Shown here one piece after another: positions 49,805 to 59,083 of a stretch of 64,000 bases of DNA. This DNA comes from JAGVSR01 sp963825555 (GTDB lineage: Bacteria; Pseudomonadota; Alphaproteobacteria; Rhizobiales; Hyphomicrobiaceae), in assembly GCA_963825555.1 (NCBI GenBank), contig CAWGTZ010000019.1:47221-111220 (forward strand), in the 5' to 3' direction. The notes below the pieces were generated by a model. The model saw nothing but the letters and a program-made list of their open reading frames with translations. It did no database searches and was not told the origin of the DNA. The translations under genes and the position numbers were made by a program. The number at the start of each line of letters is the position of its first letter. Position 1 is the first letter of the stretch.

Positions 49805-51255
49805 CCCGAAAGCGCTGCCATTGGTACGCCCGGCCCCGGATGTACGCTGCCCCCCGCCAGATACAATCCCGGAATGCGCGTCTTGCCCCCCGGTCTGCTG
49901 AAAGACGCCATCCAGCCATGTGAGGCCGCGCCGTACAGCGCCCCGCCCGTCGCCGGAAAGAGGCTGTTGAAATCCGCCGGCGTCGTGCGGATCGCAGTTC
50001 CAGAGGTGCGGTCGACCGACAGCCCCTGCCGCTGCAGCAATGAGAACGTCCGCTCTTCGCATTCCTCGACCTCCGCACCCGTATACCGATCGATGTCTCC
50101 CGTCGCAGGCGCATTGACGAGAACCAGGAGCCGCTCCGGGCCACCTTCGAAATCCGAAGCTTTATCGCTGCGGTCTTGCGCACACACATAGACCGTCGGC
50201 TCCCGAGGCAAGCGCGCACGGCGAAATATATCATCGAACTCGGCGGCGTAGTCGCCCGAGAAGAACACGTTGTGACGGATGAGCGGAAAGCCCTCCGTGC
50301 GGGCGTTCATCACCCAGGTCATCGCCGACAGAGAGCGTTGATCGCGGCGCAATTGAGAAACGGTGCTGGCCACTCCCGCGCCGAAAAGGCCAGCTGCGAC
50401 CGCCGCGCAGTCGGCATTGACGATGACACTGTCGGCCTCCACAACCTCTCCGTTACGCAAGCGCACTCCAGATACGCGGCCCGCCAGGCCCAGGACCTCT
50501 TCCACTTCCGTATCGTAGCTGAAGACGGCACCGTTCTCTTTTGCGATCCGTTCGAGCGCCTTGGCGAGCGCGTGCATACCGTCCTTTATGATCCAAACGC
50601 CATCCTGCTCGACGTGCGCAACCAGCATCAGCGTCGCCGGCGCATCGAAGGGCGACGAGCCGCAGTAGGTTGCATAACGCCCGAATAGCTGGCGCAGGCG
50701 CGGATCTCGGAAATGATCGCCCAGCGCCGACCACAATGTCGAGAACGGAGAAATGCGCCACATGTCGCCAATACCTTTGAGCCCCGCGCTCAAAGCCAGC
50801 GAGATGGGAGACGGTTGAGGCGAACGGATGAATGGCTCTTCAAGAGTGTTGTAGATATCCCGGGCGCGAGCACAGAAGGACCGGAAGCCCTCCGCTTCGC
50901 GCGGCCCGGAAAATGCGCCGATGGCGTCGGCCGATTCCTCCACGCTGGCGAAGAGATCGAGCCGTTCCGTCTCGCTCCAGGCATGGCGTGCCAGAAGCCG
51001 CAACGGCTCCGCTTGGACTTCATCCGAGAACGACTTGCCCGCATCGCCGAAAATGCGTTCGAAAACCCAGCGCATGGTGAAAACCGTCGGCCCCGCATCG
51101 ATGGGACGACCGCCAGCCGAGATCTGGCGCATTTTCCCGCCAGGCGTCGCCTGGCGCTCGAAAACGTGGACTTCGTGGCCCGCGCGCGCCAGTTCCACGG
51201 CGGCCACCAATCCCGCGATCCCTGCTCCCACAATCGCGACCCGCCCCCTGCGCAT
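49753..51255 (-). CDS. crtD: Methoxyneurosporene/carotenoid 3,4-desaturase
   Basis: The 500-residue FAD enzyme introduces the C3,4 double bonds in the spirilloxanthin pathway. The dinucleotide loop IVGAGIAGLVAAVELARAGHEVHVFE begins near residue 8, GGKMRQISAGGRPIDAGPTVFTM near 39, and the C-terminal LYLAGGSVHPGPGVPMAALSG is the desaturase signature. It starts at ATG 51255, divergent from crtE, with a PpsR-type operator pair between them. With crtC it forms a short minus-strand operon. Confidence 0.94.
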   Translation of the reverse strand: MRRGRVAIVGAGIAGLVAAVELARAGHEVHVFERQATPGGKMRQISAGGRPIDAGPTVFTMRWVFERIFGDAGKSFSDEVQAEPLRLLARHAWSETERLDLFASVEESADAIGAFSGPREAEGFRSFCARARDIYNTLEEPFIRSPQPSPISLALSAGLKGIGDMWRISPFSTLWSALGDHFRDPRLRQLFGRYATYCGSSPFDAPATLMLVAHVEQDGVWIIKDGMHALAKALERIAKENGAVFSYDTEVEEVLGLAGRVSGVRLRNGEVVEADSVIVNADCAAVAAGLFGAGVASTVSQLRRDQRSLSAMTWVMNARTEGFPLIRHNVFFSGDYAAEFDDIFRRARLPREPTVYVCAQDRSDKASDFEGGPERLLVLVNAPATGDIDRYTGAEVEECEERTFSLLQRQGLSVDRTSGTAIRTTPADFNSLFPATGGALYGAASHGWMASFSRPGGKTRIPGLYLAGGSVHPGPGVPMAALSGWLAAAQLAVDLNSVRT

Positions 51256-51303
51256 ATCGGCCCTGTCCCTGTCTACGCTATCGCCGGTGATGTCCGGCCT
51301 GAG

Positions 51304-51347
51304 TGTCTATTTTACTAGACAATCCGAAAAGACCAACTAACATTACA
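51304..51347. promoter_or_regulatory. PpsR/CrtJ-type operators between crtD and crtE
   Basis: TGTCTATTTTACTAGACA (51304-51321) is a perfect TGT-N12-ACA site with the inner bases also symmetric (TGTCTA/TAGACA). A weaker site, AGACCAACTAACATTACA (51330-51347), follows after exactly 8 bp. The pair sits between divergent crtD and crtE, so both transcription units could be controlled together. Confidence 0.75.
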
Positions 51348-51371
51348 CCTCTGTCGAGAAAGGGGTCTTCC

Positions 51372-52238
51372 ATGGACGCCACAGCACGCATCGAATCGAC
51401 CCTGGAAGCCATCCTGGCTCGCGCAGAAACCCCAGGCAGTCCTCCAAAACTGGCCGCGGCCCTCAGATACGCCGTCTTTCCGGGCGGCGCTCGGGTGCGT
51501 CCGCGGCTTTGCTTATCAGTGGCTCAGGCCTGCGGCGACGATCAGCCGGCCCTCGCGGAAGCGGCGGCGGCGTCCATCGAACTGCTTCACTGCTCCTCGC
51601 TCGTCCACGACGACCTACCGTGCTTCGACGACGCCGCGTTCCGGCGTGGCAAGCCCTCCGTACATATGGCGTTCGGTGAACCGCTTGCCGTCCTCGCGGG
51701 CGATGCATTGATTGTTATGGCTTTTGAGGCCCTGGCCGCCGGCGCCGGCGGCGCGCCTCTGCGTCTCCCCGCCCTGATTGCGAAGGTGGCAAGCTCCGTG
51801 GGAATGCCGCACGGGATCGTGGCCGGCCAGGCCTGGGAGTGCGAGCCCGAAGTGGAACTCGCCAAGTATCATCGCGAAAAGACAGGTTCCCTGTTCGCTG
51901 CCGCCACCGAGGCTGGCGCGCTCGCTGCTGGCCAGTCGCCCGACCGTTGGCGTCGGCTTGGTGAGTGCATCGGGGAAGCCTACCAGGTCGCAGACGACCT
52001 CCAGGACCAACTGGCCAAGTCCGCCGACATCGGTAAGCCCGCAGGCCAGGATGCGGCCCACCATCGGCCGACCGCATGCAGCCTCGGCATCGAAGGGGCC
52101 TCGCGGCGCCTCAAGGGCCTTCTCGCGGAAGCACTCAACTCGATCCCCGCATGCCCCGGCGAAGACGAGTTGAGAGCGATTATCCTCGCAGAATCAACGC
52201 GGTTTGTGCCTAAAGAGCTGGCCCGCGTCGCAGCATGA
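51372..52238 (+). CDS. crtE: Geranylgeranyl diphosphate synthase
   Basis: The 288-residue prenyltransferase makes the C20 precursor of carotenoids and the chlorophyll tail. The first Asp-rich motif is in LVHDDLPCFDD (Asp80, Asp81, Asp86), the bacterial DDxxxxD form, and the second is DDLQD at 208-212. FPGGARVRPRLCL near 36 is the family N-terminal signature. GGGG lies about 7 nt before ATG 51372. It begins the crtEF-bchCXYZ-puf superoperon and overlaps crtF by 4 nt. Confidence 0.95.
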   Translation: MDATARIESTLEAILARAETPGSPPKLAAALRYAVFPGGARVRPRLCLSVAQACGDDQPALAEAAAASIELLHCSSLVHDDLPCFDDAAFRRGKPSVHMAFGEPLAVLAGDALIVMAFEALAAGAGGAPLRLPALIAKVASSVGMPHGIVAGQAWECEPEVELAKYHREKTGSLFAAATEAGALAAGQSPDRWRRLGECIGEAYQVADDLQDQLAKSADIGKPAGQDAAHHRPTACSLGIEGASRRLKGLLAEALNSIPACPGEDELRAIILAESTRFVPKELARVAA

Positions 52239-53416
52239 CGGGGTCTGGCCAGACGCCGGTCCTGCGCGAGACGCCGGCGCGGCCCGCGCGTGGACCATTC
52301 GTCATGCCGAGCCTCTCCGACCTTTGGCTGAAGATCCGCAACGGCCTCCTCTCCGATCCGCGTTTCCAGAGGCGCGCTGCGGCGACGCCCCTCGTCCGCA
52401 TCATCGCCCGCCAGAAGGCGCGGGGCATGTTTGATCTCTGCTCTGGCTTCGTCTACTCGCAGGTCCTTCTCGCCTCGGTCAGGCTCGACCTGTTCCGCAA
52501 GCTGCAGGCCGAACCGCTGACCGTCGATGCCGTCGCGGCGCGATGCGATCTTCCTCAGGACTCCGCCCGGCGGCTTCTCGAGGCTGCGGCCTCCCTCGAT
52601 CTGCTCACGCGGCGCAAGGACGGCCGCTATGCGCTCGGCATGCATGGCGCGGCCCTTCTGGCCAACCCCGGCATCGAGGCGATGATCGAGCATAACGCGC
52701 TGCTCTACGAGGACCTGCGAGATCCGGTCGAATTCCTGCGCAACCCGGATCGCGAAACGGCGCTTTCGCGATATTGGGCCTATGCGCGTGCCGCAGACCC
52801 CTCGCAACTCTGCGATGACGATATCAGGGGTTACAGCGCGCTCATGTCGGCGTCGCAACCGCTGGTATCGGGAGAGATCCTGGATGCCTATCCCTTCGCG
52901 CAACACACGCGCCTTCTCGATGTCGGCGGTGGAGAAGGCCGCTTTCTGGCCGCAGCGGGCGCGCGCTTTCCCAAACTCGAACTTGCCCTTTTCGATCTTC
53001 CCGCCGTCGCGGCGCGGGCACGCCAAAAGCTCGACGAAGGCGGTTTTGGAAGCCGCGCGCAGACATTCGGCGGTAACTTCTTCCGCGACGATCTTCCTGC
53101 CGGCGCCGATATCGTGACCCTGGTCAGAATTCTGCACGATCACGACGACGAAAAAGCAGAACTCCTCCTGTCCAACATCCGCAAGGCCCTTCCGCCCGGT
53201 GGACGGCTTTTGATTGCCGAGCCGCTGTCCGACACGCCAGGCGCCGAGCCGATGGGCGACGCTTATTTCGGCTTTTATCTCATGGCCATGCGGTCAGGCC
53301 GCCCCCGTACGCAGGCAACGATCGAGGGCATGCTCCGGCGCGCTGGCTTCAGCCGGTCGGAAACGCTGCCGACCCGAATACCGCTCCAGACCAGCCTGAT
53401 AATTGCACATTCATGA
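52235..53416 (+). CDS. crtF: Hydroxyneurosporene/demethylspheroidene O-methyltransferase
   Basis: The 393-residue SAM-dependent methyltransferase adds the methoxy groups of spirilloxanthin. It has the helical dimerisation region (about 75-190, beginning LCSGFVYSQVLLASVRLDLF) of plant-type O-methyltransferases and SAM motif I LLDVGGGEGRFLAAAGARFP near 225. RILHDHDDEKAELLL near 300 is a conserved motif with the catalytic histidine. ATG 52235 overlaps the crtE stop. Its presence with crtC and crtD and no crtA points to the normal spirilloxanthin series. Confidence 0.94.
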   Translation: MTGSGQTPVLRETPARPARGPFVMPSLSDLWLKIRNGLLSDPRFQRRAAATPLVRIIARQKARGMFDLCSGFVYSQVLLASVRLDLFRKLQAEPLTVDAVAARCDLPQDSARRLLEAAASLDLLTRRKDGRYALGMHGAALLANPGIEAMIEHNALLYEDLRDPVEFLRNPDRETALSRYWAYARAADPSQLCDDDIRGYSALMSASQPLVSGEILDAYPFAQHTRLLDVGGGEGRFLAAAGARFPKLELALFDLPAVAARARQKLDEGGFGSRAQTFGGNFFRDDLPAGADIVTLVRILHDHDDEKAELLLSNIRKALPPGGRLLIAEPLSDTPGAEPMGDAYFGFYLMAMRSGRPRTQATIEGMLRRAGFSRSETLPTRIPLQTSLIIAHS

Positions 53417-53424
53417 CCTGGAAC

Positions 53425-53468
53425 TGTTCATCGAGCTTGACACTTTGAAGCGTCAGCCTAGATTGACA
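53425..53468. promoter_or_regulatory. Paired PpsR/CrtJ-type operators upstream of bchC
   Basis: TGTTCATCGAGCTTGACA (53425-53442) is a perfect TGT-N12-ACA site. CGTCAGCCTAGATTGACA (53451-53468) differs by one base and follows after exactly 8 bp. The pair lies 65-108 nt before bchC, the place of the known CrtJ-controlled bchC promoter in Rhodobacter. Confidence 0.8.
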
Positions 53469-53532
53469 ATTGATACGGCAGACTCCAGCATCCTCTGGCA
53501 GCTGTAGGGATCACGAAGGACGAGTAACTCGG

Positions 53533-54474
53533 ATGAACACCCTCGCTGTTGTGCTCGAAGAGCCAGAGCGCCTTGTGCTCAGCCGACTGCCCTTGCCCGA
53601 CCCTGGCGACGAAGATGTCGTGGTCGATATCGAGTGGAGCGGGATCAGCACCGGCACGGAACGGCTCTTGTGGTCAGGCCGCATGCCGCCTTTCCCTGGC
53701 CTCGGCTACCCCCTTGTTCCTGGTTATGAGTTCGTCGGCCGCGTGCGCGAGGCCGGCAGCCGCTCCGGCGCCCGCGTCGGCGATCGCGTCTTCGTTCCCG
53801 GTGCGCGTTGCTATGGCGAAATCCGCGGACTGTTCGGCGGCGCCTCGTCACGCGTCGTCGTCCCGGGTGCCAAGGCAATCCGTTTCGATGAAAACCTCGG
53901 CGAACAGGGCGTTCTTCTGGCACTGGCCGCCACCGCGTATCACGCCCTCGACGTCGGCCGTTCCGTGCTGCCGCAGCTCATCATCGGACATGGCGTTCTC
54001 GGGCGACTTCTCGCCCGTCTGACGCTCGCGCTCGGCGGTGAGGCCCCCGTGGTCTGGGAGACGAATGCGCGCCGTTCAACGGGCGCGGCCGGCTATCCCG
54101 TCATCGCTCCGCAAGAGGATGACCGCCGCGCCTACGCCAGCATTTGCGATGTCAGTGGCAACTCGGGCCTGCTCGACACGCTCATCGCCCGCCTCTCGCC
54201 CGGCGGCGAAATCAACCTCGCAGGCTTTTATAGCGAGCCTCTCTCTTTCGCTTTCCCTCCCGCATTCATGCGCGAGGCGCGCCTGCGCGTCGCAGCAGAA
54301 TGGAAGGAGCCCGATCTCGTAGCCGTCCGCGATCTCATCGAACGCGGCGCGCTTTCTCTCGACGGCCTCATTACCCACCGTGAACCGGCCACCGCGGCAG
54401 GCACCGCCTACCGCACGGCCTTCAACGATCCCGACTGTCTGAAAATGATCCTCGACTGGAGAAGCTGCTCATGA
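53533..54474 (+). CDS. bchC: 3-hydroxyethyl bacteriochlorophyllide a dehydrogenase
   Basis: The 313-residue medium-chain dehydrogenase oxidises the C3 hydroxyethyl group to acetyl. SGISTGTERLLWSGRMPPFPGLGYP begins near residue 37, PGYEFVGRV near 65, and LIIGHGVLGRLLARL near 153 is the nucleotide-binding loop. CDVSGNSGLLDTLIARLSPGG near 217 is a family mark. ATG 53533 lies 116 nt after crtF, behind the paired PpsR-type sites, and the stop overlaps the bchX start. Confidence 0.95.
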   Translation: MNTLAVVLEEPERLVLSRLPLPDPGDEDVVVDIEWSGISTGTERLLWSGRMPPFPGLGYPLVPGYEFVGRVREAGSRSGARVGDRVFVPGARCYGEIRGLFGGASSRVVVPGAKAIRFDENLGEQGVLLALAATAYHALDVGRSVLPQLIIGHGVLGRLLARLTLALGGEAPVVWETNARRSTGAAGYPVIAPQEDDRRAYASICDVSGNSGLLDTLIARLSPGGEINLAGFYSEPLSFAFPPAFMREARLRVAAEWKEPDLVAVRDLIERGALSLDGLITHREPATAAGTAYRTAFNDPDCLKMILDWRSCS

Positions 54475-55492
54475 GCGCGTGCGGAACCATGCCGAACACT
54501 AACGAAATGAAGCCTTCGATGAAGGACTTCCTGCGTGATGAAGCGCGGGTCGATCCCGATCCCGTGCCGAAGGCCGGTTCGGAGACCAAGGAGACCCAGA
54601 TCATCGCCATCTACGGCAAGGGCGGTAGCGGCAAGAGCTTCGCGCTCGCCAATCTGTCCTACATGATGGCCCAGCTCGGCAAGCGGGTGCTCCTCATCGG
54701 CTGCGATCCGAAGAGCGACACGACCTCACTGCTCTTCGGTGGACGCGCGACACCGACCATCATCGAGACGAGCGCCAAGAAGAAACTCGCAGGCGAGGAA
54801 ATCAAGATCTCCGACGTGTGCTTCAAGCGCGACGGCGTGTTCGCCATGGAACTAGGGGGCCCGAGGTCGGCCGCGGCTGCGGCGGACGCGGCATCATTCA
54901 TGGCTTTGAGACGCTCGAGAAACTCGGCTTCCACGAATGGGGCTTCGACTACGTTCTTCTCGACTTCTTGGGTGACGTGGTCTGCGGCGGCTTCGGCCTG
55001 CCGATCGCCCGCGACATGTGCCAGAAGGTCATCGTCGTCGGCTCCAACGACCTGCAGTCGCTCTACGTAGCCAACAACGTCTGTTCGGCAGTCGAATATT
55101 TCCGCAAGCTCGGCGGCAACGTCGGCGTGGCCGGCATGGTCGTAAACAAGGACGACGGGACGGGCGAGGCCCAGGCCTTTGCAGCCGCTGCCGGCATTCC
55201 CGTTCTGGCCGCCATCCCGGCCCACGAGGACATCCGCCGCAAGAGCGCCAACTACCAGATCATCGGGATGCCCGGCGGCGAGTGGGGGCCCCTCTTCGAA
55301 GAGTTGGCCCTCAACGTGGCAACCGCACCGCCCGTGCGCCCCTCACCGCTCAGCCAGGACGGTCTGCTCGGCCTCTTCAAGAGCGATGTCGTGGGCCGCG
55401 ACGTCGTGCTCGAACCCGCCAGCTACGAAGACATGTGCGGAGGCGTAGCCGTCGAACGCCCGTCGCTCGAGGTCATCTACGACACGGTTTGA
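54471..55492 (+). pseudogene. bchX: Chlorophyllide a oxidoreductase iron protein, interrupted by a one-base frameshift
   Basis: The N-terminal part (54471 to about 54862) contains the NifH-like P-loop GKGGSGKS and CDPKSDTTSLLFGG and breaks at ELGGP. The frame then shifts, and the rest (to 55492) reads EVGRGCGGRGIIHG with the first cluster cysteine, DVVCGGFGLP with the second, and a normal C-terminus. One missing base within 54855-54862, a run of five G followed by CCC, explains the shift; restoring it gives about 340 residues, the usual BchX length. The homopolymer context and the intact flanking genes favour a sequencing error over a true loss. Confidence 0.88.
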
Positions 55493-55525
55493 GACAAGAT
55501 TAACCGGGCTGGGGAGCCCTGCGTC

Positions 55526-57112
55526 ATGACTGCACTGGACGAAAAAAACCAGGATAGCGCGACCGCAACGGTGGAAACTCCCGCCGAAACGGGGTCTTGC
55601 GCCGCGCCCGCCTCCGCTGCCGGCGCCACTGGTGCAGATGGTCTTGGCTGTCACGCCGGCAAGGAAGAACTGCATCGCGCCGCCGTCGCGGCAGGCAAGA
55701 GCGAGACGCTCGAGCAATACGCTGCCGACTATCCGATGGGACCGCACGACCAGCCCCAGAGCATGTGCCCTGCCTTCGGCTCACTGCGCGTCGGATTGCG
55801 CATGCGCCGCACGGCGACGGTTCTCTCCGGCTCCGCGTGCTGCGTCTATGGACTTACCTTTACCTCGCACTTCTACGGGGCTCGCCGCACCGTAGGCTAC
55901 GTCCCCTTCAACTCCGAGACGCTCGTCACCGGCAAGCTGTTCGAGGATATCCGCGATGCAGTCTACAAGCTCGCCGATCCCGAACTCTACGACACCGTCG
56001 TTGTGACCAACCTGTGCGTGCCGACCGCCTCTGGCGTGCCGCTGCAGCTCCTGCCGAAGGAGATCAACGGCGTCCGCATCATCGGGATCGATGTGCCGGG
56101 GTTTGGCGTGCCGACGCATGCCGAAGCCAAGGACGTTCTGGCCGGCGCCATGCTGAAATACGCCCGCGGAGAGGCCGAGCACGGTCCGGTCCAGGCACCG
56201 CGCGGCGGCGTCAGCATGAAGCCGACGGTGACGATGCTGGGCGAGATGTTTCCGGCAGACCCCATGAGCATTGGTGCACTTCTGGAGCCGATGGGCCTCG
56301 CCTGCGGTCCTGTAGTGCCGACGCGCGAGTGGCGCGAACTTTACGGCGCGCTGGATTGTGCGGCCGTTGCCGCTATCCATCCCTTCTACACCGCGAGCAT
56401 CCGCGAGTTCCAGGCCGCAGGCCGCAAGGTCGTCGGCTCCGCGCCCGTCGGCCTCGACGGAACCGCCGCCTGGTTGGAGGCCATCGGTGAGGCCTGTGGC
56501 GTCGGCGCAAAGAACATCGAAGCGGCCAAGGCCAAGTTTCTGCCCGCCATCCGCGGTGCGCTCTCGTCCAAGCCCATCAAAGGCCGCATCACGATGTCGG
56601 GCTATGAGGGCTCCGAGCTCATCGTTGCCCGCCTGCTCGTCGAGAGCGGCGCGGATGTCCGCTATGTCGGCACCGCGTGCCCGCAGACCCGCTGGTCGGA
56701 TGCCGACCGCGAATGGCTCGAGGCCAAGGGCGTGAAGGTCCAGTATCGCGCCTCGCTTGAGCAGGATCTCGCCGCCTATGCCGAGTTCAAGCCGGACCTC
56801 GCCATCGGAACGACACCGGTCGTACAGAAGGCGAAGGAGAACTCTACGCCCTCGCTCTACTTCACCAATCTCATTTCCGCACGGCCTTTGATGGGCGTGG
56901 CTGGCGCCGGCTCGCTGGCACAAGTCATCAATGCCGCGATGGCCGGCAAAGAACGCTTCGACACGATGACGGACTTCTTCGAGGGAGTCGGGACAGGCCA
57001 CGCGACCGGTGTCTGGGAGGATATGCCCACGGACCGGCCGGAGTTCCGCGCCGAATACAAGCGCCGCATGGAAAAGGAAGCGAAGAAGCGCAAGGCGGAG
57101 GAAATGCTATGA
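55526..57112 (+). CDS. bchY: Chlorophyllide a oxidoreductase subunit Y
   Basis: The 528-residue NifD-like subunit of the enzyme that reduces ring B of chlorophyllide a. MCPAFGSLRVGLRMRRTATVLSGSACCVYGLTF (in parts, from residue 83) carries conserved cysteines for the cluster. VTNLCVPTASGVPLQLLP near 160 and PTVTMLGEMFPADPMSIGALLEPMGL near 235 are typical. The first 40 residues are Ala/Thr-rich and variable. It lies 33 bp after bchX and overlaps bchZ by 4 nt. Confidence 0.96.
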   Translation: MTALDEKNQDSATATVETPAETGSCAAPASAAGATGADGLGCHAGKEELHRAAVAAGKSETLEQYAADYPMGPHDQPQSMCPAFGSLRVGLRMRRTATVLSGSACCVYGLTFTSHFYGARRTVGYVPFNSETLVTGKLFEDIRDAVYKLADPELYDTVVVTNLCVPTASGVPLQLLPKEINGVRIIGIDVPGFGVPTHAEAKDVLAGAMLKYARGEAEHGPVQAPRGGVSMKPTVTMLGEMFPADPMSIGALLEPMGLACGPVVPTREWRELYGALDCAAVAAIHPFYTASIREFQAAGRKVVGSAPVGLDGTAAWLEAIGEACGVGAKNIEAAKAKFLPAIRGALSSKPIKGRITMSGYEGSELIVARLLVESGADVRYVGTACPQTRWSDADREWLEAKGVKVQYRASLEQDLAAYAEFKPDLAIGTTPVVQKAKENSTPSLYFTNLISARPLMGVAGAGSLAQVINAAMAGKERFDTMTDFFEGVGTGHATGVWEDMPTDRPEFRAEYKRRMEKEAKKRKAEEML

Positions 57113-58563
57113 CCCTCGTCTTGGATCATGACCGCGCGGGAGGTTACTGGGGGTCGGTCTACGTCTTTACGGCGGTGAAGGGCCTTCAGGTTATCATCGA
57201 CGGCCCGGTGGGCTGCGAGAATCTTCCCGTCACATCGGTTCTCCACTACACCGACGCGCTGCCCCCGCATGAGCTGCCAATCGTTGTGACGGGACTGTCG
57301 GAGGAAGAACTCGGCAAAACCGGGACCGAGGGCGCCATGCGCCGCGCGCACAAGTCGCTGGACCCGAACCTGCCGGCCGTGGTCGTCACCGGCTCGATTG
57401 CCGAAATGATCGGCGGCGGCGTGACGCCGGAAGGCACCAACATCAAGCGCTTCCTGCCGCGCACCATCGACGAGGACCAGTGGCAAAGCGCCGACCGCGC
57501 CATGACGTGGCTGTGGACCCAGTTCGGCCGCAAGAAGATTCCTGAAAGGAAGCCGCGCGCGGAGGGCGAGAGGCCTCGCGTCAATATCATCGGCCCCATC
57601 TATGGCACGTTCAACACGCCCTCCGATCTCGCCGAGATCCGCCGCATCGTGGAGGGGATCGGCGCGGAAGTGAACATGGTGTTTCCGCTCGGAAGCCATC
57701 TGGCGGACCTCCCCAAGCTCGTCGATGCGGACGCAAACATCTGCATGTACCGCGAATACGGGCGCCTCCTGTGCGAGATGCTCGAGCGGCCCTATCTGCA
57801 GGCCCCCATCGGACTCCACTCCACCACGCGGTTCCTGCGCAAGTTGGGAGAGATGCTCGATCTCGACCCCGAGCCCTTCATTGCGCGCGAAAAGCACACG
57901 ACCATCAAACCGATCTGGGACCTGTGGCGCTCCGTGACGCAGGATTTCTTCGGAACGGCCTCATTCGGCATCGCAGCCAACGAAACCTACACCCGCGGTG
58001 TGCGGCAGTTCCTCGAGACGGAATTGGGACTGCCGTGCAACTTCGCCTTCTCGCGCAAGCCCGGAGTGAAACCGGACAACGACGCCGTGCGCGCGGCCAT
58101 CAAGCAGACGCCGCCGCTCGTCATTTTCGGAAGCTACAACGAGCGCATGTATCTCGCCGAAGCGGGTGGACGCGGCGTCTTCATACCGGCCTCTTTCCCC
58201 GGGGCCATCATCCGGCGGCACACGGGCACCCCCTTCATGGGCTACGCCGGAGCGACATATCTCGTGCAGGAAGTGTGCAACGCCCTCTTCGACGCGCTGT
58301 TCCACATTCTTCCGCTCGCAACCGACATGGACAAGGTCGATCCCACACCGGCGCGGCTTCATGCCGAGCTGCCCTGGGATGACGACGCCAAGAAGGCCTT
58401 CGATCTCATCATCGAAGAGCAGCCCATTCTCATTCGCATCTCTGCCGCCAAGCGTCTGCGCGATGCCGCCGAAAGATCGGCTCGCCAGGCCGGCGAGACA
58501 CGCGTGACCGCGAAGCGGATCGCGCTCTCTCGTCCATTCATCAAGGAGGGTCACGCAGCATGA
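57109..58563 (+). CDS. bchZ: Chlorophyllide a oxidoreductase subunit Z
   Basis: The 484-residue NifK-like subunit pairs with BchY. DRAGGYWGSVYVFTAVKGLQV near residue 8 and IIDGPVGCENLPVTSVLHYTDALPPHELPIV (in parts, from 28) are signature stretches with a cluster cysteine. VVVTGSIAEMIGGGVTPEGTNIKRFLPRTIDEDQW (in parts) follows near 90. The C-terminus contains FDLIIEEQPILIRISAAKRLRDAAE. It overlaps bchY and pufQ by 4 nt each, so expression of puf genes is coupled to the bch genes. Confidence 0.96.
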   Translation: MTLVLDHDRAGGYWGSVYVFTAVKGLQVIIDGPVGCENLPVTSVLHYTDALPPHELPIVVTGLSEEELGKTGTEGAMRRAHKSLDPNLPAVVVTGSIAEMIGGGVTPEGTNIKRFLPRTIDEDQWQSADRAMTWLWTQFGRKKIPERKPRAEGERPRVNIIGPIYGTFNTPSDLAEIRRIVEGIGAEVNMVFPLGSHLADLPKLVDADANICMYREYGRLLCEMLERPYLQAPIGLHSTTRFLRKLGEMLDLDPEPFIAREKHTTIKPIWDLWRSVTQDFFGTASFGIAANETYTRGVRQFLETELGLPCNFAFSRKPGVKPDNDAVRAAIKQTPPLVIFGSYNERMYLAEAGGRGVFIPASFPGAIIRRHTGTPFMGYAGATYLVQEVCNALFDALFHILPLATDMDKVDPTPARLHAELPWDDDAKKAFDLIIEEQPILIRISAAKRLRDAAERSARQAGETRVTAKRIALSRPFIKEGHAA

Positions 58564-58955
58564 CAGCCGCCACCGTTCCCAATGCCTTCACGCGGTCGCA
58601 GTTCGTCAGGGTCCGCGCCCTGCCGGCCCTGAACGCCCGGCGTCACGTCCACATTCCCACCGCACCGGCAATCGCGGTCTCGGCGCCGTCGCGATCGGAA
58701 GGTGCCGCAGCCGTTCAGCGGGCTGTGGCCAACCATACGAGCGCGGCACGCTCGGGCGGCAAGCAGAAACGCCACGACTCGGTCGAGTTCCGCCTGATCT
58801 TCAGCGCGGCATTCGCCTTCTTCCTTTTCACCTCGGTCATCGAGCGCGCACTCCCGCATAAGTGGGCGGCTGGCGATGGCGAGGTGCGCAAGTCTGTCAT
58901 CGAACAAGCCAGAGAGGCAGCACATATCAGCGCCGGCTACGCATTCATGGGCTGA
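58560..58955 (+). CDS. pufQ: PufQ-type protein with long N-terminal extension
   Basis: The 131-residue product has one membrane helix (about 77-95, FRLIFSAAFAFFLFTSVIE) preceded by the PufQ-like basic segment KRHDSVE and followed by a short soluble tail. Known PufQ proteins have about 70-75 residues; here about 70 Ala/Arg-rich residues precede the core. Position (overlapping bchZ, before pufB) and the helix support the name. PufQ influences bacteriochlorophyll synthesis and complex formation in Rhodobacter. The start ATG 58560 is fixed by the ATGA overlap; a shorter product from an internal start cannot be excluded. Confidence 0.8.
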   Translation: MTAATVPNAFTRSQFVRVRALPALNARRHVHIPTAPAIAVSAPSRSEGAAAVQRAVANHTSAARSGGKQKRHDSVEFRLIFSAAFAFFLFTSVIERALPHKWAAGDGEVRKSVIEQAREAAHISAGYAFMG

Positions 58956-59083
58956 GCGAAACAGAATTCGCCCGGCTTAATACCGGACGAACATCCAACG
59001 TGGTGTCCAAAGCCACGGACGACCCTGCCGCGCGGGTCCATGCGCGGTAACGGCCGCAAGGCCATTAGACGGAGAGTAACAAC

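Noticed and set aside
58992..59012. TGT-N12-ACG match between pufQ and pufB
   Set aside because: Only the outer triplets fit, the inner symmetry and the 8-bp spaced partner are absent, so it is probably chance.
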